DNA of 64,000 nt, from the NCBI GenBank assembly GCA_051453625.1, contig JBOZIK010000001.1, positions 148,995,089 to 149,059,088 of the forward strand, given 5' to 3'. The notes under the pieces were generated by a model. That model ran no database searches. It saw only the letters and a list, made by a program, of their open reading frames with translations, and was not told the DNA's origin. The translations under genes and the position numbers were made by a program. Below, in pieces: positions 12,300-23,203 of the stretch; positions within the stretch are counted from its first letter, which is position 1, and every line of letters begins with the position of its first letter. Source of the DNA: Welwitschia mirabilis (taxonomy: Eukaryota > Gnetophyta > Gnetopsida > Welwitschiales).

Positions 12300-12990
12300 C
12301 AGATTCAAAATAATTACTCTTCAAATTAAAATAATCAATTTATAAATGGCTAAAATCAAGTTAATCTTTATAAAAAACATTCAATTTTTCTACTTCTAGT
12401 TGATTATCAAATAAAATTAGTTCATGAAGCATTGACCATCTCTCCTCAAGTGGATGGTTCTGTAAAAATAAGTTCTCTTTATTTCTTCTTTTACACTTAA
12501 ATCATTTCCTAAATCTTTCTTAACTACATTAAACACTATTGTTGAAAACTTCCTATTTCTTAAATGACACTCAATCAAACTTATTATTATATCTATAATA
12601 CAATGGGCTATTGCACAAAAAGCTCTACCTAAAAGTAAAGCATAACTACTATTATATTTAACTTCTATCACATCAACATCAATGGGATAGAAATCTTCTT
12701 CAATCTAAATGACCAAATCCTTAATCACACCTAAATATTTCTTAATAAAAGTATTGGCCAATTCTAAGGTAATACTTTTAGGCTTTATTCTACCTTCTAA
12801 CCCAAATCATTAATAAATGTGTTAAATTATTATGTTAATACTATTTTCAATATTAATTAAGGCTTTTTAAATCCTCCTATTTTCTTCTAAAGTAATACTA
12901 ATAGTTGCTACCCTCAGATCTTTAAACATTAGACATTTTTCTAAAAATAAGTTATTAATGGATTAACCTAGGAAGACTTTACTAGGATGG
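12300..12990 (-). pseudogene. Decayed aspartic protease of T1 internal A
   Basis: The frame reads KALINIENSINIII where retroviral-type proteases have AL(I/L)DxGAS-N-MP, so the catalytic Asp is replaced by Asn and the Gly is lost. It continues FGLEGRIKPKSITLELA, then KKYLGVIKDLVI and FYPIDVDVIEVKYNSSYALL, then LGRAFCAIAHCIIDI, the hydrophobic LLGRPFLATA-type flap and helix. The open piece 12417-12671 holds the second half and runs into the linker toward RT. The protease normally cuts the Gag-Pol polyprotein. It is in the usual place between the gag zinc knuckle and RT. Confidence 0.8.
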
Positions 12991-12999
12991 TTTATTTTT

Positions 13000-14659
13000 G
13001 TTTGCTCTTAATCAAGTCTTTTCACAACTTAGAATACTTAGGATTTTCTTCGAAAAGTTTTTAAAATAATAAATTGGTACTCAAGTTTTGCCTTAAGGCT
13101 TTTAAATGATCATCAAAGGTAGGATTTATGTTCAATCTATTAAGCCAAGGGGTAGCAGGTTTCTTATGAAAAGAATTTTTTTTTTTATTTCTTAAAGGAA
13201 AAGGAAAAGAATGATTTTATAATATTTTTATATCCTCTTCTTCATTATTTTTATCACTTCAAGATGTTAAAGCCTCATGGGTGGGATTTTTTTATCTCAT
13301 TTCCACTTCTTGTCATCATCTTATAATTTTTCTTAACTTTATTTAAGTTTGGTAAAGATTGAGTGGTAAGTGATCCTTTTAGTTTTTGATTGAAAAAATG
13401 GTTTGTTGTAAAATACTTACAAGATTTTTAATGTTAGAATTTATTCTTCCTTGTGATTTTTTTAATTTCTCAATGGAATTTTTAAGTGGATCACCTTGAT
13501 TTTATGAGTTGAATGAGCTTGCTTAATTATTTAATTTGTTTAATTAAAAATTCATGTTTTCAAATCTTTTTTTTTAATGATTAGAATTTAGGATGGTTTG
13601 TTAAAAAATTTTTAAAGTTGGATTGTCCACTCATCCTAGGTTAAAAATTATTATGATTTTAGATTTGACTTTGGTTTTGGTTTTGGTTAAAGTCTAAATA
13701 CCTTTGGTTAAAAGCACAAACTTCTTTATAGATTATTTCTTTGTATGTTAAAAGTAAAGGAAACTCTTTTATAATATGATAGTTATCTTTGCATAAATCA
13801 TAAGTTAAAGCTACAACTACATTCTTTTCAGTTATTATATTTTCATTTAAAATAATCTGAGTGTATTTTTCTAAAGTTGAGGTAAAATATTTCATGAAAT
13901 TTGTTGGTTCATTTTTAGTTCTTATTTTTTCTTTTTCTTATTTAACCTCCTTAATATCTTTAATGATTTGACTTACACTTTAATTTTCTCTAATTCAAGA
14001 TTTAGACCAAGTTTGACTTAATTCTACCAACTCTTCTAATACTTTCTAAGCATTTTCTAAAGTTAGGTTCAATAAATTTCCTCCATGTAAAAAATCAACT
14101 AGTTTCTTTGTTTGACTGTTGAGTTTACTATAAAAATAATCTACCAATTTTATTGAGAAAAAGTATCTACAGGGTTTGAATGTAAAGTAATAAAAAAATA
14201 TTTCATAGGTAGAGGAATAATCTCTATTATGATATTATTGAAATTTGGTTATTTCTTTCTTACATTTTTTAATGATAGTTTCACTCATAAATCTTTTAAT
14301 AAAAGCTTCTTGAACTTGACTCTATGATTTTAAAGTTTTATAAGGAAGAGTTCTTAACCAAATTTTAGCTTTACTTTTTAAAGTGATGGAAAAAATAAAT
14401 ATGTAAGTTCTACCATTTATTCTTTTCTTACAATTTCCTAAAGTAAGTAGTAATTGTTTGATGTCGATAATGTGTTGTAAAGAGTCTTCATCAAGTTCTC
14501 AACTAAAAATGGAAAAAGCATTTAGGTTTTTTACTAGGAGGTAAATCAAAAGGGATTTGAATTTCACATTTTTTATTAGAAATGAGTTCTCTAAGGATGA
14601 CATTAATATTGGGTTTAATAGGTGTAGTCATAGGAGTTCTAATAATAAGAAGCAGATTT
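13000..14659 (-). pseudogene. Decayed gag of T1 internal A
   Basis: The capsid-type core runs on the minus strand at about 14400-14050: KAKIWLRTLPYKTLKS, then SQVQEAFIKRFMSET and KKEITKFQ, the usual 'W-x-x-L-P ... F-x-x-F' pattern of plant retrotransposon gag. A zinc knuckle follows in the open frame 13659-13895: YDLCKDNYHIIKEFPL keeps the second Cys and the His of CCHC and has lost the first and last Cys. The C-terminal region is Asn/Gln/Phe-rich (NQRYLDFNQNQNQSQ). The start lies near the 10-N gap at 14660-14669. Gag forms the intracellular particle and binds the element RNA. Confidence 0.8.
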
Positions 14660-14669
14660 NNNNNNNNNN

Positions 14670-15344
14670 TTGCTTTTGTGAGGAACTAGACATATTTAAA
14701 AATTAAAAAATATCATCAAAACAATCTTTTGAAAACTTTTCTCTTGCAAAATTAGACTCTGAAGAAATAAATGTAGAAATTTTTGGAATTTTTAAACTTT
14801 ACATACCTTTGTTATATGTACTTGTGTTAATTTTTAAGTCAATCAAACTTTCTCTGATATTTTCCTCTATAAATAGTCACTTCTTCTAATATTATTCTTT
14901 CTTATCAAATTTTACCATACATGCTCAATTTTAATGCATAATGTTATCCTTGTAGTCACTCAGATGATAGTATGAATAATAAAAACATAGAAAAGACAAA
15001 AATTAAAAACATGCAAAAAATAGAAATGCAAAAATAATAGATATAGAAAACATAGATAGCAGATTGTCATCCACCTAAGTTATTTAGATGATTCAAGAAA
15101 TGATAGGAAAAACCTTAAGAAGATGAAAAGCTAAAACATAAGACATAGAGGCTATCATCATCACACGTCGTCTGGATGATGAAGTAGATGATAAAGCTTT
15201 TATTATGGTACATAAAAAACTAAAACTATGAAAAAAAACCCTATACTACTCTAACTAAAAATATAGTACTATTTTAGGCAAACATCTAAACCAAAATCCA
15301 AATACTTACCAGAGTAATGACAACTCTCAAACTTTAAGTAGCCT
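14670..15344 (-). other. Leader of T1 internal A with repeated palindrome motif
   Basis: No frame is seen. Three motif units occur about 95-115 bp apart: CACTCAGATGATAG at about 14956, TCATCCACCTAAG with GATGATTC at about 15067, and CGTCGTCTGGATGATG at about 15167. The leader of internal B has the same arrangement. Confidence 0.6.
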
Positions 15345-15363
15345 TCCTTGACAATAGTGCCAA
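15345..15363 (-). promoter_or_regulatory. Primer-binding site (tRNA-Asp type), internal A
   Basis: On the minus strand this reads TTGGCACTATTGTCAAGGA, matching the plant tRNA-Asp-complementary TGGCGCCGTTGCCGGGGA except mainly for C-to-T and G-to-A changes. It lies two bases inside LTR2, as expected for minus-strand DNA priming in Athila-type elements. Confidence 0.8.
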
Positions 15364-15365
15364 TA

Positions 15366-16465
15366 AGTTGTAGTGCATATTTATATAAGAAATTATGCTT
15401 AAGAAGATTCTATCATTAAAAAATAAAATAGATATATTACATAACATGATACATTAATATATATCAGAGTGGACTCGAATTTCATAATCTGTTAAAGGCT
15501 TAGGCTAGAAGAAAGAGAACTGATTTCAATAAGAAACACTTACATATTCTAGCAACAACCTAAATTGAAATGGAAAAAAGTACAATAAAATATGTTCATG
15601 CAAAGTTAATATAAAAAGAAAAAGAAACAATACACCTAAACTAACAATGTTCAAGATTAACAAAAGTTGCCCTCATAACCTATATCACTCAAGAAACTAT
15701 CATTGAATTAGAAGAAACATAAACTATAAGGAATAAGTAACAACAAGTATAGGAAATGGAAAAAGAATCTTTGTATTAAAAGTTGAACCATATCCATGTT
15801 AAAAAGTTTAACCATATTCATGTTAAAATCCAATACTAAGGAAGACATCTCTTTATAACTACTAAGGATGGATCTTTGTCCCTTCAATCTCCTATCACAA
15901 GAATTTTTGAGGCAAGTGAAGAGAAGATAGAGTCAAGGAAGAAATCGATACTTATTGGTAATAAACACACAAATAATAAGACTGATAAATAGACATGGAC
16001 ATAACCCTAATGCCTATGCAAAAGACATACAGATTTATGGCAAAAGTTAGGTAAATGTTTAATGAGATATTATAATAGATGTTATCCTGTTGGTCGTCCA
16101 GATGATATAGGGGATGATGCCACCTCATAAATAATCCATGTTATCTACTAAATTGATCACAATCAGCATCCTCATTAGCTTCAGTTATTCTATCATCTGT
16201 ACTATCATCTAAACGATGAGGTGAACGAGAGGGTTTTACAAGTGTTCATCTATTATGTTAGCCTTAATGTTTGAAAAAGTCTTATCTCAAAAATAAGAAG
16301 TATTATGAACTACTGTAAATGCTGTAAAATTGTATGAAGATTGCATGTTTTTATATTTTTTATCTCAGCTCTCCATTAACATGAAAATCTAACATAAAAT
16401 TGCTTAATATCTTGTAAAACTACTTAAAATACCTTATTAAATATATGCAATCTGGTAGAGTGACA
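15366..16465 (-). repeat. T1 LTR2 (middle LTR)
   Basis: Collinear with LTR1 and LTR3 from AGTTGTAGTGCATATTTATA to TGGTAGAGTGACA. The PBS of internal A abuts its left edge, so it is the 5' LTR of internal A. Its right edge is followed by ATTAT, not the ACCTT TSD, and no polypurine tract is seen there, so the sequence beyond is not an intact 3' end of internal B. Confidence 0.85.
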
Positions 16466-16721
16466 ATTATTAAAAGAAAAAAATATAATATTTCCTTTAT
16501 CTATATTTTCATTATTATAATCTTAAATATGGACATGTCCTTATATAGTTGTTTTCTTTTTATGGTTGTTTCTATAAAATGAACCTAATGATGATTAGAG
16601 TTATTAGAACTATATAAATAANNNNNNNNNNNNNNNNNNNNNNNNNNNNNNNNNNNNNNNNNNNNNNNNNNNNNNNNNNNNNNNNNNNNNNNNNNNNNNN
16701 NNNNNNNNNNNNNNNNNNNNN
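16466..16721. other. Junction between LTR2 and internal B, with 100-N gap
   Basis: 156 bp of AT-rich DNA with no visible feature is followed by exactly 100 N (16622-16721), a typical placeholder for a gap of unknown size. The second half of integrase, ORF2 and the polypurine tract of internal B are missing at this point. Confidence 0.8.
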
Positions 16722-17310
16722 TTTAAGAAAATGACAAATAGTTTAGGCATCATTCAAAGAAGTAGGAATATTTTTAACCCATTTAATAACATAACTTACA
16801 GCCACTAAAATATAATATTTATCATGAGAAGGTGGGTAAGTAGGGCTTATAAAATTAATACCAATAATCAAAACATTCACATTTAAGAATAGACCTAAGG
16901 GGAATCTCCTAAGCACAACTAAGGCTATCATAATGTTGACAAGAATTCCTTCGAGCAAAATCAAAAGAATCCTGAAAAAGAATAGGCCAATAAAAACCAG
17001 AATGAAGAATTTTCATAGCCATTTTCTATCCACTAAAATGTCCTCCACAAATACCACTATGACAAAGATAAAGAATTTTAAATTTTTCCTAATCAGGCAT
17101 ACATTTTCATGTAATTTAGTCCTTATAGCTATGGTAAAAATGTGGCTCTATCCACTTATAGTCATCTATTTTATAGAGAAAATATTTGGGTTAATTATAA
17201 GTCTAATGTTGTAATGTTTTTTTGATAACAAGATAATTAAAAATATTCACATACCAAGGAGAGGGTGAGTAGAAGATATCGCAAAGAGTTACCCATCCAG
17301 AAAAGAATCA
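16722..17310 (-). pseudogene. Decayed, truncated integrase of T1 internal B
   Basis: The minus strand gives a clear integrase core: LNVNVLIIGINFISPTYPP, then KYYILVAVSYVIKWVKNIPT and SLNDA, corresponding to the Athila segment FDVWGIDFMG...YILVAVDYVSKWVEA. The first catalytic Asp (D of WGIDF) is Asn and the Asp of VDYVSKW is Ser. It is cut off by the gap at 16721, so the last catalytic Glu and the C-terminal domain are absent. The open frames at 16743-16964 (sense, with a shift) and 16933-17214 (antisense) come from this region. It is collinear with 9608-10589. Confidence 0.85.
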
Positions 17311-17319
17311 TCAATAACA

Positions 17320-18640
17320 GAATCATTAGGAGGAGGAAAAAGACAAGATAAATAATCATCAACACAAATATGCTTCCCTACTTTATCAGTGGTGGTCAAA
17401 TTAAACTCTTACATAAAGAGGGTCTAATTAATCGGTACAGCACTAGAATCTTTTTTATTCATGAGGTAACAAATAACAACATAATTGGTATAAACATTCA
17501 TATGAAAGCCTAAAAGATAATGTCTAAGTATATGAAGGCAAAATATGATTGCTAACATTTCTTTCTCTGTTATAGTATAATTCATTTGAGTTATAGATAG
17601 AGATTTACAGTGGTAAGATATAACTTTAATTCTTTCTCTATAGTAGTATAATTCATTTGAGTTCTACATAAAGATTTACTATGGTAAGTTATAATTTTAA
17701 AATCATTTTCATACTTTTAACAAAGTATTCAACCTATAGCAAAATAACTCGCATCACATATTAATTCAAAGTTTTTTTCCAATTGGGTCTTATTACAATA
17801 GGAGCATAAGAAAGTTTATGTTTAAGCCTATTAAAAACAAGTTGATAAGAGTCATTCCTTCAAATTGAGTTTATTTCTCTAGTAACAAGTAAAGATTTTT
17901 ATAAATATTTGCATAATCATGAATAAATTAATGGTAAAAACCATAATAACTAAGAAAATATCTAATCTATTTTACATTTATAGGGGGATTCAGGTTTTGA
18001 TTAATACCAACTTTTTGAAAGTCCATCTTAATCCCCTCTTTTGAAATATATTGACCTAAAACAATTCCACTTTCAACTAAAAATAAACGTTTTCCATAAC
18101 TCAAATATAGGACAATATAAATATAAAGGTAAATAACTTTCTCTAATCATTCTAAAATTTATTCAAACATTTAGCATAAATAAAGAAGTCATCCATAAAA
18201 ATTTCTATCGAATCCTCTAGCATATCAGGAAAAATACCCATCATAGCATGCTAAAAAGTACCAGAAGCATTATAAACTCCAGACAGCATGCGTTTAAAAG
18301 CAAAAGTACCAAAAGCTAAAGTGAAAGTAGTTTTGACTTAGTCCTCATTAGCAATACAAACCTAATTCTAATCACCATATCCATCAAGAAAATAATAAAA
18401 TGCATGTCCCTAAATATTATTAAGTATCTAATTAAGGGAAGATAAAGGATAGTGATCTTTTTTGGTTACTTTATTTAGTTTTCTAAAATCTATGCACATC
18501 CTCTATTTTCCACTTTTCTTAGGTACTACTGTTAAAGAATGAACCCACTCACTATCAGCGATAGCAGAAATAATTCCAGCATCCATTAATTTTATGTTTT
18601 TATCTTTAACAACTTACTTAAGAACCGGATTAAGTCTATG
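17320..18640 (-). pseudogene. Decayed reverse transcriptase and RNase H of T1 internal B
   Basis: Collinear with 10600-11960 and somewhat better preserved. The catalytic segment at 18182-18199 reads FMDDFF on the minus strand, so both Asp residues remain, unlike the FMND of internal A. RNase H landmarks at 17340-17480 match those of internal A. Stops and small indels break the frame throughout. A short duplication is visible at 17560-17690, where the run TTCTTTCTCT(A/G)T(A/T)(A/G)TAGTATAATTCATTTGAGTT occurs twice. Confidence 0.8.
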
Positions 18641-18949
18641 TTAGGGTTGTTTAACATATTTTGAGTTATCTTTAAGGTATATTTTATGTTTCATAATTGA
18701 GGTAGAAATGGTTGTTAAATCTTTATGAGATTAAGCAAACACACTTACCTTAAATTATAGAAGAGATATTAGACTTAATTCTTATTGAGGGAAAATGTTT
18801 TTATTAATTATCAAAGGTTTGTTTACATCATTATTCAAAAAAATGTATTTTAATCCACTAGATAAGGGTTTTAGATTTAGATTTGAATTTAAATTTTTAT
18901 TTTCTATTAAATTTTTAGGAAAATTTACTATCATCTCATACTGTTGTCC

Positions 18950-19720
18950 AGATTTTAGTGGTGAACGACCATCCTCAAAATATGAAATCTTAGTTCTGCT
19001 TAGATCTTGGACTTTTACACAGTTGACAAAGTTAAGCTCTCTACTCTCTAGATCAAAATAATTAATTTCTAGATGGTCAAAATTAAGTTGATCTTCATCA
19101 AAATGTTCAAGTTATCTACTTCTAGTTGATTATCAAAAAATTTGATTTATGAAGCATTGACCATCTCTCTTCAAGTGGACAACACTGTAAAAATAAAGTT
19201 ATCTTTATTTCTTCTTCTATACTCAAATTGTTTCCTAAATTTTTTTAGCCGCATTAAGTACTCTTATTGAAACCTTCTTATTTCCTAAATAACACTCCAT
19301 CAAATCTATTCTTGTATTGATGATACAATGGACTTTTGCACAAAAAGCTCTATCTAGAAGTAAAAGATAACCACCATTATGTTTAACTTCTATCACAACA
19401 ACATTAATGAGGTAGAAATCTTCTTTTATTTAAATGACCAAATCCTTAATCACACATAAAGGTTTCTTAATGGATTTATTATCCAATTCTAAAATAATCC
19501 TTGTAGGTTCTATTATATCTTCCAACCCAAATCTTTGATAAATTTGCAAGGCCATAATGTTGATACTAGATCTAATATCAACTAAGGCTTTTTTAATCCT
19601 TCTATTTCCCTCTAAAGTGATATTAACAGTGGCTACCCTTAGATCTTTAAACTATAAACATTATTTTAAAACTAAGTTATTAATAAACTAAGTTAGGAAG
19701 ACTTTACTAAGAATGGTTCA
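18950..19720 (-). pseudogene. Decayed protease of T1 internal B
   Basis: This matches the protease of internal A in order and spacing: the KALVDIRSSINIMAL-type active-site region at about 19540-19600, the GRxFCAKVHCIINTR-type segment at about 19310-19370, and the Glu/Lys-rich linker toward RT at 19000-19200. Stops interrupt it. The plus-strand open frame at 18795-19061 is antisense to the linker. Confidence 0.7.
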
Positions 19721-19739
19721 TTTTTGTTTCCTCATAATC

Positions 19740-21400
19740 AAGTCTTTCCACAATTGAGGATGCTTAGGGTTCTCTTGCAAAAGTTTCCAAAATGGTAAAT
19801 TGATGCTCAGGCTTTTAAATGATCATCAAAGATAGGATTTTTATTCAATATATTAAGGTAAGGAGTAGTAGATTTCTTATAAAAAGGATTTTTCTTTTTT
19901 TTGCTTAAAGAAGAAGGGAAATAATGATTTTCTAAAATTTCTATATCCTCTTATTCACTATTTTTATCACTTTCTGATGTAAAAGCCTCATGGGTGGGAG
20001 ATGTTATCTCATTCCATTTCTTATCACCACATTACAATCTTTCTTAAATTCATTTGGATTTGATAAAGATTGAGTGGCAAGTGAGCCTTATGATCTTTAT
20101 TTAGCAAGCATGGTTTTTTACAAAATACTTACAAGATTTTCAATGTTGGAATTTATACTTTCTTATATTATTCTCAACTCATCAATAGAATTTCTAAGTA
20201 GATCACTTTGCTTTTATGAGTTAGATTAGCTTGCTTAATTATGTGAGTTATTTGATTGGAATTTTATGTTCTCAAATCTTTTTTTGAATGATTAGAAGTT
20301 AGAATGATTTGTCTGAAAATTTTTAAAGTTGGATTTTTCACTTATCCTAGGTTGAAAATTGTCATGATTTTGGATTTGACTTTAATTTTGATTTTGGTTA
20401 AAGTCTTAAATCTTTAATTGAAGGCATACACTTCCTTATAGATTCTTTATTTGTACATAAAAGTAAAGGGCATTCTTTTATAACATGATAGTTATCTTTG
20501 CATAAATCATAAGTTGAAGCTACACCTACACTCTTTTAGTTGCCACCTTTACATCTAAAATCATTTATGTTTATTTTTTTAAAGTTGAAGTAAAATCCTT
20601 AATAACATTTTTTGGCTCATTGTCAGTTCTTATTTCTTCTTTTTCTTATTTAACCTTATTAAGATCTTTAATAATTTGACCTATAGTTTGATTTTCTCTA
20701 GATGAGGGTTTAGGCCAAGTTTGACTCACTTATACTAATTTGTCCAACACTTTCTAAGCATTTTCTAAGGTAAGATTCAATAAATTTCCTTCACAAGAAA
20801 AATCAACTAGTTGCTTTGTTTGACTATTGAGTCCATTACAAAATTAATCTACCAATTCTTCTTAATAAAAAGTACCTACAGGGTTTGAATGTAAAGAAAC
20901 AAAAAATCTCTTATAAGTAGATGCACAATCTTCATTAGACTATTGTTAGAAGTTGCTTATTTCTTTCTTACACTTTTTAATGGTAGTTTCACTCATGAAT
21001 CTTTTAATGAAAGCTTCTTAAACTTGACTCCATGATTTTATACTTTTATAAGGAATCATTCTTAATCAAAGTTTAGCTTTACCTTTTTAAAGTTATGGGG
21101 AAAATGATCATGTAAGTTCTATTACTTATTCTTTTCTTACCGTTCCTTGAAGTAAGCACTAACTATTTGATATCTGTAATGTGTTGTAAAGGGTTTTTAT
21201 CAAGTTATCCACTAAAAAGGGATAGGCATTTAAGTTTCTAAATTCGACATCATCACCAAGAGTTAAATCAAAAGGGGTTTGGATTTCATATTTTTTATTA
21301 GCAATAAATTCTCTAAGAGTGACATTAGCATTGGGTTTAATAGGTAAAGTCATAGGGGTTCAATGATAAGGAGTGGATTACGAAAAGTAGTTTGCTTTTG
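19740..21400 (-). pseudogene. Decayed gag of T1 internal B
   Basis: The N-terminal part is open at 21159-21353: NVTLREFIANKKYEIQTPFD, then LGDDVEFRNLNAYPF. The same segment appears in the plus-strand gags at 34450-34560 and 54970-55090, so it is a family hallmark. The capsid core (WLR-LP-type block) lies at about 21070-20900 and a decayed zinc knuckle at about 20540-20440. It is followed by an Asn/Phe-rich tail and the Asp/Glu-rich linker before protease. No full-length frame survives. Confidence 0.8.
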
Positions 21401-22106
21401 CTTTTATAATAAGATAGACATGTTTAGAAATTGAAAAATATCATTGACACAATCTTTTGAAAAATTTTCTCTTACAAAATTAAACTTTGAAGAAATGAAT
21501 GTAGAAATTTCTGCAATTTTTAAACTTTATGTACATTTGTTATACATACCTAAGTTAGTTTTGATGTTGATTATATCTTTTTGGATATTTTCCTATATAA
21601 ACAGCTACTCTCTCTAGTATTTTTTCTTTCTTATCAAATTTTATCATACATGCTTAGGTTTTTATGTATAGTGAGTGTTGTCTCTATAGTCATCTGGACA
21701 ATAGTCTAGATAATAGAAACATAGAAAACACTAAAAACAAAAATGTAGACAATAGAAATGTAAAAATACTAGACACAGAAAACATAGATAGTAGACTATC
21801 ATCCCCTCTATCATCCATTTCATCTGATTCATCTAGATGATAGAGGGGATGATAGAAAAATCCTAAAAATTTTTAAGAAAACAAAAAGCTAAAAACTTAA
21901 GGCATAAAGACTGTCGTCACCTAATGTCATCTAGATCATGAGGCAAACAATAAATATTTTATTATGTAACATAACAAATTTAAACTTGTAAAAAGAAAAC
22001 ATATGCTACTATAGCTAAAAATACAGTGGTACTATAGGAAAATATTCAAACCAAAATCCAAATACTTGGTAAAGCAATAACAGCTCTCAAACTTTAAACA
22101 GCCTTT
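21401..22106 (-). other. Leader of T1 internal B with palindrome motif units
   Basis: No frame is seen. Motif units lie at about 21690, 21800-21860 and 21915. The middle unit is the best palindrome in the window: TATCATCCCCTCTATCATCC and, 30 bp on, GATGATAGAGGGGATGATAG are reverse complements that could fold into a long hairpin. Confidence 0.7.
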
Positions 22107-22123
22107 TCAAGCAATGATGCCAA
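22107..22123 (-). promoter_or_regulatory. Primer-binding site (tRNA-Asp type), internal B
   Basis: On the minus strand TTGGCATCATTGCTTGAA follows the LTR end by two bases and corresponds to TGGCGCCGTTGCCGGGGA with mostly transition changes. Confidence 0.8.
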
Positions 22124-22125
22124 GA

Positions 22126-23198
22126 TGTTGTAGTGCATATTTATGCAAATTATTAAGCTTAAGAAGATCCTATTATTCACAAATAAAATAGATATATTTC
22201 ACAACATAACATACTAACATAGATAGAAGTTGATTTGAATTTTGTAATTTGTTAAAGATCTAGGCTAGAAGAAAGAGAATTGATTTTACCAAGATACACT
22301 TACATATTCTAGCAATGGAAATAAATTACAATGTAGAAAAGTACAATGCAACATACTTATGTAAAGTTAATTTAGAAATAAAAAGGAAGAATATATCTAA
22401 ACTAATAATGGTCAACCTTGACAAAGGTTGCCTTCATAACCTGTATCCCTTAAGAAACTATCACTAGATTAAAAGCAACATAAACTATAAGGGATAAGTA
22501 AAAATAAGTATAGAAATGAAAAGCGTCTTTGTAGTAAATCTCAAATAACATCTATGTTACAAAGTATCCATACCTCAATTAAGGAAGCATAGTCCAACAC
22601 TAAGGAAGACATCTCTTTGCAACTACCAAGGATGGATCTCTAGCCCTTCGATCTCTTGTCATAAGAATTTTTGGTGTAAGTATAGATAAGATGGAGTTGA
22701 GGGCAGAATTGAAACTTATTGACAATAAACATACAAACAACAAAATACATACACAGGCATGGGCACAATCCTAACAGCCACCCAAGAGACATATAAACAA
22801 ATGAAAAACTTAGATGAATGCTTAGTGGGAGGTTATAATAGATGTCATCCTACTAGTCATCTAGATGATACAGGGTACTACCAAATTGATCACAATCAGC
22901 ATCCTCATTGGCTTCAACTATTTTTTCATCTATACTATCATCCAAATAATGAACTGAATGATAGGATTTTACAGGTGTTCATCCAATGTATCATCCTCAA
23001 TGTTTGTAAAAAGTTTGTCTTAAAAATAGAAAGTATTCTAAACTACTCTAAATGCTGCAAAATGTCATGGAGATTGGATGTTTTTATATCTTTCATCTCG
23101 ACTCTCCATTATCATGGAAATCTAGTGTAAACCTATCTAATATTCCACAAAACTACTCAAAATACCCTATCAAATATATGCAAGTTGGTAGTACAACA
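22126..23198 (-). repeat. T1 LTR3 (outer 5' LTR)
   Basis: It runs from TGTTGTAGTGCATATTTATG to TTGGTAGTACAACA, with canonical TG...CA ends, and is collinear with LTR1 and LTR2. ACCTT follows at once (23199-23203), matching the left TSD. Two motif units lie at about 22853 and 22940. The open plus-strand frames inside it are antisense and not genes. Confidence 0.88.
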
Positions 23199-23203
23199 AC
23201 CTT
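23199..23203. repeat. Right target-site duplication ACCTT
   Basis: Partner of 4194-4198. Confidence 0.7.

Larger units (their letters stand above)
4199..23198 (-). mobile_element. Three-LTR Athila-like Ty3/gypsy composite (T1)
   Basis: The block runs on the minus strand as LTR3 (22126-23198), internal B (down to about 16722), a junction with a 100-N gap, LTR2 (15366-16465), internal A (15365-5252) and LTR1 (4199-5251). The outer ends carry the same TSD, ACCTT, while LTR2 is not flanked by it. Internal A has the Athila order: PBS for tRNA-Asp, gag, protease, RT with an FMDDFS-type motif, RNase H, integrase, and a second ORF before the polypurine tract. Internal B carries gag to early integrase only. 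All frames are broken by stops. Unequal recombination between copies, or insertion of one copy near another, would produce this layout. The gap means misassembly is not excluded. Confidence 0.75.

Noticed and set aside
21797-21862. CRISPR-like array
   Set aside because: Short dispersed palindromic motifs with unequal, decaying spacers inside plant LTR elements; there are no equal-length spacers and no cas genes.
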